A stretch of 64,000 nucleotides of DNA from Phytoseiulus persimilis (Eukaryota; Arthropoda; Arachnida; Mesostigmata; Phytoseiidae): NCBI GenBank assembly GCA_037576195.1, contig CM075102.1, forward strand, positions 21,076,745 through 21,140,744, in the 5' to 3' direction. The notes beneath the pieces were generated by a model. It saw nothing but the letters and a program-made list of their open reading frames with translations. It was not told the origin of the DNA and did not search any database. The position numbers and the translations under genes were made by a program. This document shows positions 24,659 to 35,801 of the stretch, in pieces (within the stretch, counting starts at the first letter, position 1; each line of letters opens with the position of its first letter).

Positions 24659-27600
24659 GTGAGTGAAGGCATCTAGCCCGAGAGAGCAGCGTTGTAAGCC
24701 GATGCCGTGCCGCCGCGGCAAACTGTGGATTATGTACAAACGAGCGGGACGTTCATGTAAGGTATCTGCGGTAACCAAGCGGAGGGTTGCAAGCAGCGGA
24801 TCCTCGACTGGTGAGAGTTTGAGCCTGAGGTGGAAACATATTTTGAGGGGCGTCAGGCAGCCAGTTTGTCACTTCGAGCTCTGAAATTATGGCGCCGCTG
24901 AGATGAGACACCACGATGTCGAGACCACTGAGTTGACATGCATCTCGAGCGAAGAGCAGGAAGAGTTTTGGGAGGAAAATATCGATAGTTGACTCTAGCC
25001 TCCCTGATTACTGCCCGCTCAACTTCTCACAACCCTCCTCACAACCTTGCTGTTCCTTCCCCCGCTCCTCGGAGCGGCTCCATCGACACATGAGACATTG
25101 TTCCCTCCGACGAGACATCCGCAGTCCTATTCCATTCCGTGGCGGGAATTCATCACGGACTCCCCCACGGCGTTTCCTCCGTCTTGCCCAGTTTCCTGGA
25201 TCGCCGAATTACGGCACCGATCCCGGACAGAGACCGCTGTGGAGGCGTCCATTCCCTGATGCAGCTGCGCATCAGAGATATTTGCTGTCTTTTTGTGGTG
25301 TCCTCGGCTCACCTATCTAATCGTCATCCCATTTGATCGGCTCAGTCTCAGGATGTTAGAAATCACAGCGGTGCTTGTAATTGCTCTCTGGTACAAGTTG
25401 ATCAGGAGTAGATGACCGAGCGGAGGAATGTCCGAGTAGAAGTTGAGCTCTGACTCATGATCGGCTCAGAAGGCGGTCGGCTGGTCGGGTTTCCCGCCAG
25501 CTCGCAAGACGTAACACGACGGACAGATAAACGGCTTGGAGAGCCGGGAAGCGGATTGACAAGTTGTCAAGATAAAATTAGGTCCGCCCAAACGGTCGAG
25601 CCACCTCGGCAGGCAAGTGGTCATGAAACGAACGGTCACTCAGTCACTCAGTTGTACGGATAGATAGTCAGTTAGTGGGTCTGCACGAGCGGGTGCTCAT
25701 TTCTACTCCTATCGAAGCGACAATCGGAGAGAATCTCACCACAAGTCGATTACCGACCAGTCCGCCGATACCACCACTGATCACAGCGGAGCAAATGAGA
25801 AAGAAGTTGTATTCAGTTGGCATTCTACCGATCTCACGGTTCAGGTATCTTCGTCCATCATTCCTCTCTATTAGTTCCTCTCCATGTTGTTATCTATCAA
25901 CGCTCGCCTTAAGCGTGGGTCCCGACCAGCCCGTTGTTGCTCTACTTTCCTGCTCGTATACTCGGAGTCCTATATTTATTTGTCAATTTGGTCGTCTCGA
26001 AGGTCGCGGAACCCGGACTCCTCTCCTTCTTTCTCGACAGGAAGTTGCGAAGCACTAGTTCCGAGAATAAACCTGAATCTCCCTCGGCTTTCATGATTTT
26101 CTTCCGTCCAAGCGTCAGGAGTCGAGTGGAGCGGTTTTCCTCCACCTGATCAGCTCAATCCAGAGATCCTCACAGCTACTTTGAGGGTGCCCTCCATTTG
26201 GGGAAACACGGTCGAAGCTCGGCCGTATTTTTCGTGCCTGGAAGCGTACGTGTTTCCGACGCTCGATACCGCGGGTTAGCTCCGAGCACAGAAAAACGGG
26301 ATTGTAGCAGACAAGCGTGGAATTCCAACCGAAGAAATTTCATCGAAAGCGATTCTCCGCTTAGAAAGGCAAGCGATTCCCCAGCTGTCTGCCTGCCTTA
26401 CACTCAGCGAGGGCTACAGCGCCTCATTTTAGGGGGATAGTACCATATTCCTTCTCAGCCTCTCATTCGGCTGTAGAAATCGCCCGCCTCGAAAGAAGAT
26501 GAACGAGGGATCAAACCGAATATGTCGAGATCGTTATACTTCGAACTTGATACATACCGATCGGGAACTACTGCAACGTCTCGTTCCCGACTTCGCTGCC
26601 TGCAACGAGGGACCGGACTCGGCAGCCCGACTTTCTGGTAATTAAGTCGCCCGTTCCGTCCATTAACTCTGCGTCCACGGCGGCGTGAAGACGTTCCCAA
26701 GCAGGTTTTAGAGGGGCAACGGACGATGCTCTCCAGGAGGGCAGGGGCATTGTGTCGGCTGGAATGTAGCCAGAGCAGGGGGAAGGATCACAGAATCCAG
26801 AAAAGTTGTAGACAGAGAGAAGGAAGACTGAACAGGGCGCAACTTGATAATCATAAAGCTCCGCTGAAATATGCTCCAACACTTTTTTATACAGAAAGCG
26901 CAGAAGAAAGTTCCGCTGGCTACGGCTGCTGCCGCCTGCAGCTCAATTTTGGTCCGCTGATAAATCTCCGCCGCCACCCCCTTCGATTCTCCCTTTTCTC
27001 CTTTTTTTAGTCGAGTTTCCACATTCGTCCTGAAAGGCTGTGGAGCCGCGGGGCGTGCCGCGACGGGAGGAGAAAGGACACGCGGGGGCGAGATAACTAG
27101 AAAAAAAAGGGAAGCCTTTCATCTCGAGTCTGTTCCCTCGAAGATCTGAATGTTTTTTCGTTCCTGCTACTCTCAGAACCACTTTCACTGTCGATTGGCG
27201 AAGCCAGTCAACCACTCATCGGCTCCGAGTCGAGTCGGCTCTGGAGTCAACCGCTCAGTCAGCAAGCTCGCGTTCCCGCTGGCAGTCGTGAGAAGTATTT
27301 GTGCAACAGAACACAGAGAGAATGCGCGTCTCATTCGCAGAATGAGGTCTCTTCCCGAGCATGAGCCCGCCGCGTCAAAAGAGGAGATGCAGAGTTCAGA
27401 TGTATAACCCGAGAGTTTCACAGCTCGAACGAATTCCCCATGTGAACCTGTGCTATGCTGACTGAATTAAACTACGTGGTGATCGGGGCTGAATCAATAG
27501 ATCATGATATTGAAGCCGTCGTTCTGGCAGAGTTTCCGAGAAATATCTGGAATTGACACATCCGATCAAACGAGTTTGAAAGCAGTGCCTTCAACTCGTG

Positions 27601-27795
27601 GATAGCGTCCAGTGCGCGTCCCAGAAAGAGGCCATTTCTATCTCGTGAAATTGCTCGAGTGTGAGTAAGCACCATGACATCGGAGCGGTGATTAATTGAA
27701 GCGAGGCAGGCTCCGAGTATGCGAAGAAAAGTCTCGTCCCGCTTCTTTCACTCTCGTCCGTTCTCAAGAATCGCGTTTTTCTTTCTTCTCTCCAG
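24659..27795 (+). other. Intron inside first FN3 domain
   Basis: A 3.1-kb phase-1 intron. I see no coding segment or clear mobile element in it. Confidence 0.75.
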
Positions 27796-27987
27796 CTGAT
27801 TCAGCCACACCGGAGGAGTCTGTCCTATCTCAACATAGAGCGAGCTTCGTGTCCGACGACGGATCCCAGAGCGCAACAATAAAGAACCTTCTGCCGCGAA
27901 CAACTTACGAAATCTACGTCGCAGCCAGCAACGATATCGGCACGTCAAGGCCTTCGAAAACGGTTAACGTCACCACCAAAGTCGATC
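27796..27987 (+). CDS. Dscam: Dscam exon E: C-terminal half of first FN3 (FN1-like)
   Basis: Phase 1 on both sides, from TTCTCTCCAG to GTAAGT, with 63 full codons. It carries the second half of the FN3 fold: S-A-T-I-K-N-L-L-P-R-T-T-Y-E-I-Y-V-A-A-S, the hallmark leucine-proline-x-T-x-Y turn and strand, then N-D-I-G-T-S before the last strand. Fly Dscam FN1 reads L-S-P-A-T-T-Y-N-I-R-I-V-A-E-N-A-I-G-T-S at the same place. An acidic, serine-rich insertion precedes it. The domain is extracellular. Confidence 0.93.
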
Positions 27988-30900
27988 GTAAGTATTGTTT
28001 CTCTTCTCTGTGTTTTCTCTTCCAGAACCGAGTGCCGTTTCCCACGATGGTGCAAGCAAGCAGATATTTACTTTACGTGGCTACGAATTAACGAAGGCGT
28101 CCCCTTCCGGTGTCCCTCCCGCGTTCCTCGGTCCGCACCCCTCCCTCCTCCGTTCCGAAGGGCGGACGCCATCGCCTTTTGCCTCTGAAGCCGCCGCCGG
28201 GCTTCCCCTCCTCCGACCCCTCCTCCGTCACGAACACCTTCCCTTCACGCCACCCCTCCGAGCACCCGTCCCCAAGAGCTTTGTTGTTTGTGTTTGCGAT
28301 TTGGGGGCATTTCACCGCCCGCCTCCTCTCTCTCACGTGCTCAGACGGATTTCCCTCTGCCGTTCAGTCCCCCTCACAATCCCCCGCGAACTCCGTTCTT
28401 CGCGCGTTCGGAACTGATCCGGTACGGGAACAGAGGGGTATGCCGCGTCGAAGAAGCGGACGGAGCGCAACCAGAGCGAAACGGTTGCTGCTGATGCTGC
28501 TCTAAATCTGGAAGATAAACAAAGCGCGATCGTTCGCGGAAGTGGCAACAACGGTGACGACAAAGCAGACCAAGCGAGTTAATTCCCGATAGAATCCTGC
28601 GACGCCCAGCACCGTGCCAAAGGACAGTATTCGAGCGATACAGTTGCTGCTATTGGGAGCGTCGGAGGCCCTGGTCCGGAATCCGAGACGTTCGGCGATC
28701 ATTCCACAAGAATGACGCACGAAAACGTGGTCCACGGTCGTCGGAAACACAGATCAACCCTCGACAAATCGATGCTGGCTACCCGTGGTTGAGGAGTCTT
28801 CGAATTTCTTTACTGCACACATAGACGTTCCAGACTGTCACGGTCGGAGCTCCAAACAGGAGATCCTCGAAGCTCGCTGCCGCGATCTTATCAACCTTTT
28901 TCTGACTTGCGCCGCGAGATGAAATCGAGGCTTCACTGTGCTCGCAGCGGATTCAAAAACTCACAAACTTCGCTCTGGGCGATTCTGTGAGAGCGGGGAA
29001 CGCGAAAAAGAGGAAACGGGTGTCGCACTTTGTCTACGTCACAACGCGATCACGAGAGCCATGACCGACTTGTTAGCTGACTGGAATATCTCGTCGTTGC
29101 GACTTCGGTTGGAGTGTATGCGTGGCGTGCCGATTGGGTTCTTCGCGTTGGTGAGTCACTGCGATTTCCGACGAAGTTCTTCTCAGAATCGGCAATTCCT
29201 CTCGTTTCGGCGAACAAAAAAAAAGTCTCGTTTCGAGGGCTGCAGCCTGGCGGAGGAATAAGGGCAAATGCACGCTCCGAGTCGGCTTTCCCCTCGCTGC
29301 CTGGCCTCCTGTCGCCGTCTACTCACCCCTTATTGGTTTTGTCGAAAGCCAATCGGCCGGCGGTGCTCGCGTCCGCTCCTCTGTCTGTCTCCCTGGCTGT
29401 GAGCGAGTCGCTTTTTCCGGCGCATTTACATTCACTTCTACTCCGTCACTCAGTTAGCTGCCTCCGCCAATTCGCCCCGCCACGGGGCGGGTCCGTTTTT
29501 TCCAGCCGCACCGTCCTCAAACTTCCCGTTTCCACAGTGTCGCCCCGAGTCGTCTCCATTCCTAAACACCTCCGGCGGCGCCCAGCTGCCCGAGGAAGAT
29601 TTGCAAGCGGCAAACTGCCCTTGTGGTCTGAAAAGCCGCAGCGGTTGTCGTTCCCGCCGCCAGTCAGTTGAGGTGTGAATGAGAAGATTTAACTCGAGGA
29701 GCAGAACCACAGAAAAGACGACGGCGACCACGACGGCAGGGACCAACAGCAGCCAGGAGAACAGAAAAAGGAGAAATCCTTTTGTGTTCAAAAGAACCTG
29801 CCCGAACGGGAAGTCTTTCACACGGTGTGGAAAAAACGCGCGGAATGACCGCAGAACTGCAGGCACCGGCTGGCACACCGCAACCTCTTCGTCGCTTCTG
29901 TACTTTGTCTGAGCTTCGAGCGCGCCACTTTCCGCCGTCTGGTGATGATGATGATACTTCGCTCCTCTCGCGTCTCACGATTAATTGTGGGCCCGGCTTC
30001 CAGTGCGTGGGAACGTGTAGGAAAATGTCGTCGTCATCCTTCGCCGCATAATATGCTCTGCTCCTCAAGTGAGGTTTCGGATCGGCAATACGCTCGCTGG
30101 TGTCGGCGGAGTGGATGCGGGGTTTCCACTTCCTCCGTGCTCTGAGGGGGCCGCGATTCGAGCCAATGGCTTCACTTCCGGAGATATTCTTGCCGCGGAG
30201 CTCTTGTGCTGTGGCGACGGCTGCTGTAGACACCCGTTCTGCACGAGATCGTTGAGGTTTCTCCTCAGCGAGGGTTTCACGCGAGCTCCACACCGATCCG
30301 AACCGAGTTGGTATTTGTTGCCGATCGATCGAGCGGCGCGGCGGACCGGCGGGCCTCACGGCCTGTGCCTCGCTCGCAGGTGGAGTCTCGCTGGCGCGCG
30401 TTCGCGCTCTTCTCCGGTGGATGTTGTGCAAGAGCTGCACATTCTTACCATCCAGTCAGCTTGCAATCCGGCCGCCTCGCCAACTGAGCGGACGGACGGA
30501 CCGACGGAAGACGCACAGAAGTGAATGGTGCTTGCCAAGTTCAGCGCATCGGCATGCCGCCCGCCGCACAATAGCCCTCTGTAGAATCAGTGGATGCCGT
30601 CGACCGAACTCCTTCTAGCCGGGCACACCGCCGTGGGACTCACAAACTCGCGGACACGGTTGTACGTATGTACAGCGCGGGCGTACGCTCCCTTTTGTGT
30701 CCGCTGGATCCGGGTCTAGACACCCCGGCGGCCAAAGCACGCCACGGAATCCGCCGTCGAAGCCATTCCGGAATAGTTTCCGCGCACAAGTCGTTCGTTC
30801 GTTCGTATGATCTTCTCGGCGAAATGTTCTGCAGCAAAGACTCTATGATCACATCCACTGCACCTGCCGAGCTCCTGCACTACAGGTAACACACGAACGT

Positions 30901-31471
30901 CCGGTTCGTTGACCTCGGGGCTGCCGACTCGAAACAATTTTTCAGCGCGGCCCAGAGAGGGAAAAAGCAGGCTGTTGAGGAATTCGGAGGAAATTCCGGC
31001 CGCGAGGAATATCTCAACGCCAAGCGGCATTTTTCGCCGCCCGCGATCTGCCACGCACAGTGTCTGTTCTAATCTGTTCGCGATCCTGGTCGGGAAATTC
31101 CTCCGATCGAGTGATCACTTTTTCGTTCCGCTGACCTCTGGCGCTCAACGAGAGGCTTTTCGAGCCCAAAGCGCTGGGGTTCGGCAGCCGAGAGACCTCA
31201 GCCATGTCTTCGGATGGAATTAAGTTCGGTCGATTTCCCATCAGTACCTTTGGTGCACGAGAGCGGAATCGTCCGAGTTCGGTCCTGTCGAACGCAATTC
31301 ATTAAGAACAGTTTTCAGCCTCGAAGCGGTCCCGGGAGATTCATGGTGCGATTTAGCAACAACTTATCAAGTTCCGAGAGTTCATTCCCCGGGCGGCACA
31401 ACTTCCGAGCGATGTGTCTTCGGCGTGGCGATCGCTGAAGTATTGTTATTAATTTTTTTCCTCTCTCGCAG
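27988..31471 (+). other. Intron between first and second FN3 domains
   Basis: A 3.5-kb phase-1 intron, very pyrimidine-rich near 28080-28400, with a short TGA repeat near 29941-29955. No exon is seen. Confidence 0.75.
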
Positions 31472-31542
31472 CCCCTCAGAAGCCGCCAAGAGACGTCGAA
31501 GTGATTCCCATGGGTTCATCGAAGTTCCGGGTCCGCTGGAGA
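31472..31542 (+). CDS. Dscam: Dscam exon F: start of second FN3 (FN2-like)
   Basis: A 71-base exon, phase 1 in and phase 0 out, between a long pyrimidine tract ending CTCTCGCAG and GTAAGT. It encodes P-P-Q-K-P-P-R-D-V-E-V then a strand ending F-R-V-R-W-R, so it supplies the proline link, first strand and first tryptophan of an FN3 domain. The x-P-x-x-V-x-V-x-P and R-V-x-W spacing fits FN2 of fly and human Dscam. It is separated by only 188 bases from exon G. Confidence 0.9.
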
Positions 31543-31730
31543 GTAAGTTGCTACATTCATTGTTTGGCGAAGGAATGGGGAGTGGACACAAAGAGATAAG
31601 CGCCGGACGCCCTCCATGCTTCCGTCGGCCGCTTTGTTTTTCCATTATTGGCATTGTCACGAATCGCTCTTTGGCGTCCGACTGCTAAACCTCGCACAAA
31701 CCCTTCTAACTCGAAACTCGTCCTTCGCAG

Positions 31731-31971
31731 CGTCCGGTCGACCCTCAGCTGGTCCCCATCGAGGGCTACTACGTCGGGTTCAGGGCCAACTCGGAATCCA
31801 TCTTCGCCTACAAAACCCATTCGTTGTTGAACCTCGTACCGCGTGACGTCGAGGAGTTTGTGATCCAAGGCCTCAACAAACGAACGAAGTACTGTGTGAT
31901 CTGCCAAGCCTACAACGAGCAGGGAAACGGGCCGTCTTCGAAAGAGGTCTGCGCGAGTACGTTCGAATACG
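31731..31971 (+). CDS. Dscam: Dscam exon G: rest of second FN3 (FN2-like)
   Basis: Phase 0 in and phase 1 out, from CGTCCTTCGCAG to GTAAGT, with 80 full codons. It has I-E-G-Y-Y-V-G-F-R, an F-A-Y-K-T strand, F-V-I-Q-G-L-N-K-R-T-K-Y and V-I-C-Q-A-Y-N-E-Q-G-N-G-P-S-S. The G-Y-Y-V-G-Y/F, F/Y-x-T and V-x-x-Q-A-F/Y-N-x-x-G-x-G-P-x-S series is the signature of Dscam FN2 in both fly and human, so this domain is assigned as FN2 and not FN3 or FN4. Two extra cysteines in the Y-C-V-I-C strand are unusual. Confidence 0.93.
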
Positions 31972-33013
31972 GTAAGTGTTCTTCACGCATCACGTAATGC
32001 GAGACGTTCCAGGGCTCACTCATCCACCGTACCAAACGCGATCACCGCAAACAAAACTAAGTAGATCTCGATCGACGGTGCGATTTTCGGTCGTTGTCCG
32101 TTGGCACTTGCGACGTTCGCGGTGTCGTGGTACGTTCCTCTCGACGCTCACGGAGTCGCGTCAAATGCTCGCCGATTCATTCGTCCGGGGACTTCACAAA
32201 ATACCTGCTCTAACTCATGTTCTCCGGGACTGTTTGCGAATCGGTGTGAAAGCCTTCCGCTGCTGAATTCTGCGGTGCGGTGGAAATGGAGAGAAAGGGG
32301 ATCGCGGCCGTTCAAGCAGTCGTTGAAGTAGCAGTAGTTGGTGCAGTGTTGCAGAGCATCAACGGCAGCTCTTTGAAAACGCTGCTGCAAAGACGTGCGG
32401 CCTCAGAGAAGCGCTAGGTCGCGTTGAAGAAAGCCTTATCTCATGGAGCGTTTAACACACACCCCCGTTCTCTCAGCCGCTTCCCCCCGTCTTGATTCAC
32501 CCGTGCTCCCCCACCCCCACTTGGTCCTCACCACACATACACCACATAGACACGAGTGGAGAATAAAGGAAGGAACGAACAAGAATCTACGAAGCGGGCC
32601 AGGTATCCTTTGTGGGGAACTCCAAGCTCCAAGACACGTCACGCTGTTCGCGCACGAAATTTTCCCTCAAGATTTAATACACTCCTTTAGCCGGAAACTC
32701 TTTCAAACACTTGAATACAGCGCCATTTGTCAGTAGATAGAGCAGCGGACTTAACGCTGCGTGAAGATACCTCTTACGTTTTAGTTTCGAGTGGGTGCAA
32801 GACTGGATCGACGATTAGCCGGGCGGATATCCCTGACGTGAGCGACCTACCCCGATAAAATGTCAGGGAATCCTCGGCTTACCTCCTCATGGTCCCAGCT
32901 CTCGATTGCCAAGGCTTGAGAAAGAGTGTGGGTGGGTGGGGGCGTCGTCGTCGTCGTATTGGTGGAGAGAGCGGGAAGAAATCCGTGTAACTAATGAATT
33001 ACGCTTCCCACAG
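31972..33013 (+). other. Intron at the FN2-FN5 junction, carries a tRNA-like SINE
   Basis: A 1.04-kb phase-1 intron from GTAAGT to CTTCCCACAG. In canonical Dscam, FN3, FN4 and Ig10 lie between the domains flanking this intron. Read in all frames, it contains no FN3 or Ig segment. It does carry a tRNA-Leu-like repeat near 32725-32915. Confidence 0.8.
32725..32915 (+). repeat. tRNA-Leu-like SINE candidate
   Basis: The 5' part resembles a tRNA with a long variable arm. It has an A-box-like CAGTAGATAGAGCAG near 32731-32745, a perfect 6-base hairpin GCAGCG/CGCTGC (32742-32760) around GACTTAA, a short hairpin at 32760-32778 where a leucine variable arm would lie, and a B-box-like AGTTTCGAGTGGG at 32783-32795. 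GGACTTAA is typical of tRNA-Leu(UAA). A tRNA-unrelated part follows with a CCCTGAC/GTCAGGG inverted pair at 32831-32837 and 32862-32868. The loops are too altered for a working tRNA. The right end is uncertain. Confidence 0.5.
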
Positions 33014-33292
33014 ATCCGCCGGAATCGCCTCGGCTGAAACTGATCTCGTCAACCGCTTCGTCCCTGCACGTGTCGTGGGAGGCCCGGAAGGGGGATATCG
33101 TCCAGGGCTACATCCTGCACTACAAACACGGGAACGGTGGATTCATCGAGGAGCGCCTGGGCCGTCAGCTCAACTCGAAGATGCTCACAGGACTACAATG
33201 TGGAACCACGTACACGATTTACCTGACGGCTCACAATGACGTCGGCCACAGCGAGCCAGGAGAGTTCCTCGAAGCCTCGACTAATGGAAAAC
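33014..33292 (+). CDS. Dscam: Dscam exon H: complete third FN3 (FN5-like)
   Basis: A whole FN3 domain in one exon, phase 1 on both sides, from CTTCCCACAG to GTATGT, with 92 full codons. It reads D-P-P-E-S-P-R-L, then S-S-L-H-V-S-W, G-Y-I-L-H-Y-K, G-L-Q-C-G-T-T-Y-T-I-Y and N-D-V-G-H-S-E before an A-S-T-N-G-K end. Fly Dscam FN5, the domain after Ig10, starts P-P-Q-S-P-H-V, has G-Y-T-L-H-Y-K and G-L-L-C-G-S-R-Y and ends T-K-G-Q-K. The cysteine in L-x-C-G is specific to this domain, so the assignment to FN5 is strong. Here it directly follows FN2. Confidence 0.95.
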
Positions 33293-34607
33293 GTATGTTC
33301 GCGTGAAGCTCGGCCAGCGGGCACTGCCGAATAGCACTCTTGTGACGGGCCACCGAGCTCAACATGCCATCATGGCCGACAATTCCCCGGACAGAGCCCA
33401 TACCGTTCTCAGCGGCGCGTCGTCGAATGAATCTGCGGGAATCGATCGAGCACTGAATGTGCGCGAGCAACCAGATCACAACAAGCTCCTCTCCATCAAG
33501 CTGTTGGCACGCTCTGATAATGAGAAAACGGGTCTGGCGACACATCCAGCTTTTTTTTCCGGGGGGAGGGGGAAGGGACACTCTTGTCCCACCCCCCTCC
33601 CCTTGGGTACGTTACTGGCCGCATCTGAGCCACGAGCTCCGGGATTTGGGAAATTCCTCGAACCGAGTGAGAGCCACGAGCAATTTGGCGATGACCTCGG
33701 CGATTCTCGGAGCTCCGGTTCGGAATCTGAAGGCTTACGACACGCGTCCGGACACGCGTCGCGTGCTTCTGTCATCGACCTCTTTCCGCTCCGAGGGCAA
33801 TCGAGGAACCTCTGAAAGACAGATGGTCGATGCTTCGACTCGTTCCCTCAGTTCCAATCGAAACGCTTTATTTCTCCTTCAAGCGCTGCCATTGCACTTT
33901 CGGCCGGGCTCATGCTCTGAACCTGGATCAGATCAGCGCACTTCCAACTTGAGTCGCACACGTGGATGGAGACAAAACCCGGGCTAGTGGAATCCCGTTC
34001 GCTTGCTCCTCGTACCTTTTCTTCCCACTCGACTCGCCAAGAGCGAGGCCGTTCCGTCTACGTCTCATATGTTTGTCTATCTGTCGGTGTTTCCTCCTAT
34101 GGATCCCTCTCAACGGGCGAGGGGTATATAGAAACGTTGTAGGTTCCGGAACCCGAAAATAAATTTGACGGATCGTTCCCGAGCTGAACCGACGGCGGCT
34201 CGATGGGCTTAGAGGGATCTGAGACAGTTCGAATACATCGGAGGTTTTTCGCTCTATTGGTTGGCTCGCTGCGTTGCTCGAAGGACTCTTCCTCGTCGAG
34301 GATTTTCAGTCTGTCATACAACAGCTAGCGACAGAACAAAAAGACGCGGAACCAGTTTGTCGTTGTTGGTCGCTCGTCTGCGGAGAGTCGCCCGAGAGGA
34401 GGCGACTCCGAGTCAAACTGTTTCTTGTTACGAGTCGTGGCGGGAAAATGGGGGGGAAGGAGGGCAGGGAAGGAACATGTCCGTGCGCCGCGATGCAAAG
34501 CTCGAGCAATCTAGCTAACGGGTTGTCGTTTTCTCTATCCGCATTTTCTCCGGCGTCCTCTTCGGTCTCTCCTCCTCTCCGCAACCCCATCACGTCCCCG
34601 ACCTCAG
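33293..34607 (+). other. Intron between FN5-like and FN6-like exons
   Basis: A 1.3-kb phase-1 intron that ends in a pyrimidine-rich stretch. No feature is seen in it. Confidence 0.8.
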
Positions 34608-34786
34608 CTCCGGCTGCGCCCCCGATGGAGGACATGGTGGATACGAACCAGACGACGTTGCGTATCTCGCTGACCAAATGGCGGGAGGCGGGCTGCCCGA
34701 TATTATTCTACGTCGTTCGCTACAAGCCCAGGGACTTCATTGGCGACTGGATCGTTTACTCGAACCATATTCCTCCTGAACAGCAG
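34608..34786 (+). CDS. Dscam: Dscam exon I: N-terminal half of fourth FN3 (FN6-like)
   Basis: Phase 1 in and phase 0 out, from CCCCGACCTCAG to GTAAGC, with 59 full codons. It has L-R-I-S-L-T-K-W, E-A-G-C-P-I, F-Y-V-V-R-Y and D-W-I-V-Y-S-N-H. The G-G-C-P-I/M motif, here A-G-C-P-I, followed by a W-x-x-x-S-N-N strand is the mark of Dscam FN6, the last domain before the membrane, in fly and human. The upstream frame stays open across the acceptor, so the exon start rests on the splice site and the phase match with exon H. Confidence 0.93.
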
Positions 34787-35618
34787 GTAAGCACGGATAG
34801 TTGGTCCTGTACGGTGTCGTAGGTTTCGTTGATTTCAGCAGTCTATTTCCACGAACGAGATTCGAACTTCCGGAGCCGTAGTTCCTGGAGATGTCCGTGC
34901 CTCCACTCCGTCGAACTCGAGTCCGGCATCATGGAGGTCAGGGGAATTCCCCAAGACGGCCCTGACATTAAAGTACCATCGAGGGAGAACGACTTAGTCC
35001 AGCGTTTTCCGACTCAAAATCCACCGAGATCCCGGAACATGGGTTTTCTCGAGAAGATATTCGGCAGGGGGGAAACGTTCGTGGGCGGGAGAGCGGGAAT
35101 GTAGTCCATTATCAGAAATGAGGGCCTCGCGAAGGGCCGCAAGTGCGCGAAGATGTGCAGAGCAAACTTTTGAGAAGCAGGTGAAAGCCTGGTTGGTATG
35201 CGATGCGATGTTCGCTCGCAGTCTCTGGTGGGGGGGACGGAGGAATGGCGGCGAGGGGAGGGGGGTCGTTTCCGAGTGGATTTGGAGAATTTCGCTAGCT
35301 CACACCCACACGCACTTCAAAGAGCGGCAAAAGCCTCTGTCTCTGAGTGGGAACGTAGTTCACTCAGGGGCCCAAAAGACCCAATGAGAGTCGAGGGGGA
35401 AAGATGTTGAGTCTTCGCAGGAGCAGCTGGGGTGCGAAATGAACCCGGCTGGTGTTGCATCCGGTGCGCTCATTGGTTGCCTTACGGGAAAAGACCTCGT
35501 CAAGCGCCTCCGCGCGCGCCCGGAGAGTCGGCTGTTTGCGGGGACTAGCGAGACGGGAGCGTGAGAGATCGAGAACACAGAAGCCATAAACTTCAAAAGC
35601 ACACAATCGCACTTTCAG
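34787..35618 (+). other. Intron inside FN6-like domain
   Basis: An 832-base phase-0 intron from GTAAGC to CGCACTTTCAG. I see no feature in it. Confidence 0.8.
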
Positions 35619-35801
35619 GTGGTCTTCATCACTGACCTGACGCCAGCTTCCTGGTACGATATGTCCGTGTCGGGATACAGCGAGGCCGGCCATTCAGAAG
35701 CGGCCTACCTCGTCGGAACTCTAACTCCGGACGGTCGTAGATTGCCACCTCCTCCCGAAAGGATTAAGGAAACTCCGCGAGGACCGCTGCAAGGCATGCA
35801 G
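35619..35801 (+). CDS. Dscam: Dscam exon J: end of FN6-like domain and juxtamembrane stalk
   Basis: Phase 0 on both sides, from CGCACTTTCAG to GTGAGT, with 61 codons. V-V-F-I-T-D-L-T-P-A-S-W-Y-D-M-S-V completes the FN6-like fold; the L-x-P-A-T/S-W-Y strand is shared with fly and human Dscam. G-H-S-E-A-A-Y and G-T-L-T close the last strand. A proline-rich, charged segment follows (residues about 552-578) and forms the short stalk to the membrane. The next exon supplies the membrane span in the same phase. Confidence 0.93.

Noticed and set aside
29664-30440. 258-codon open frame on the minus strand
   Set aside because: No domain or splice evidence; GC-rich intron sequence inside the Dscam gene.
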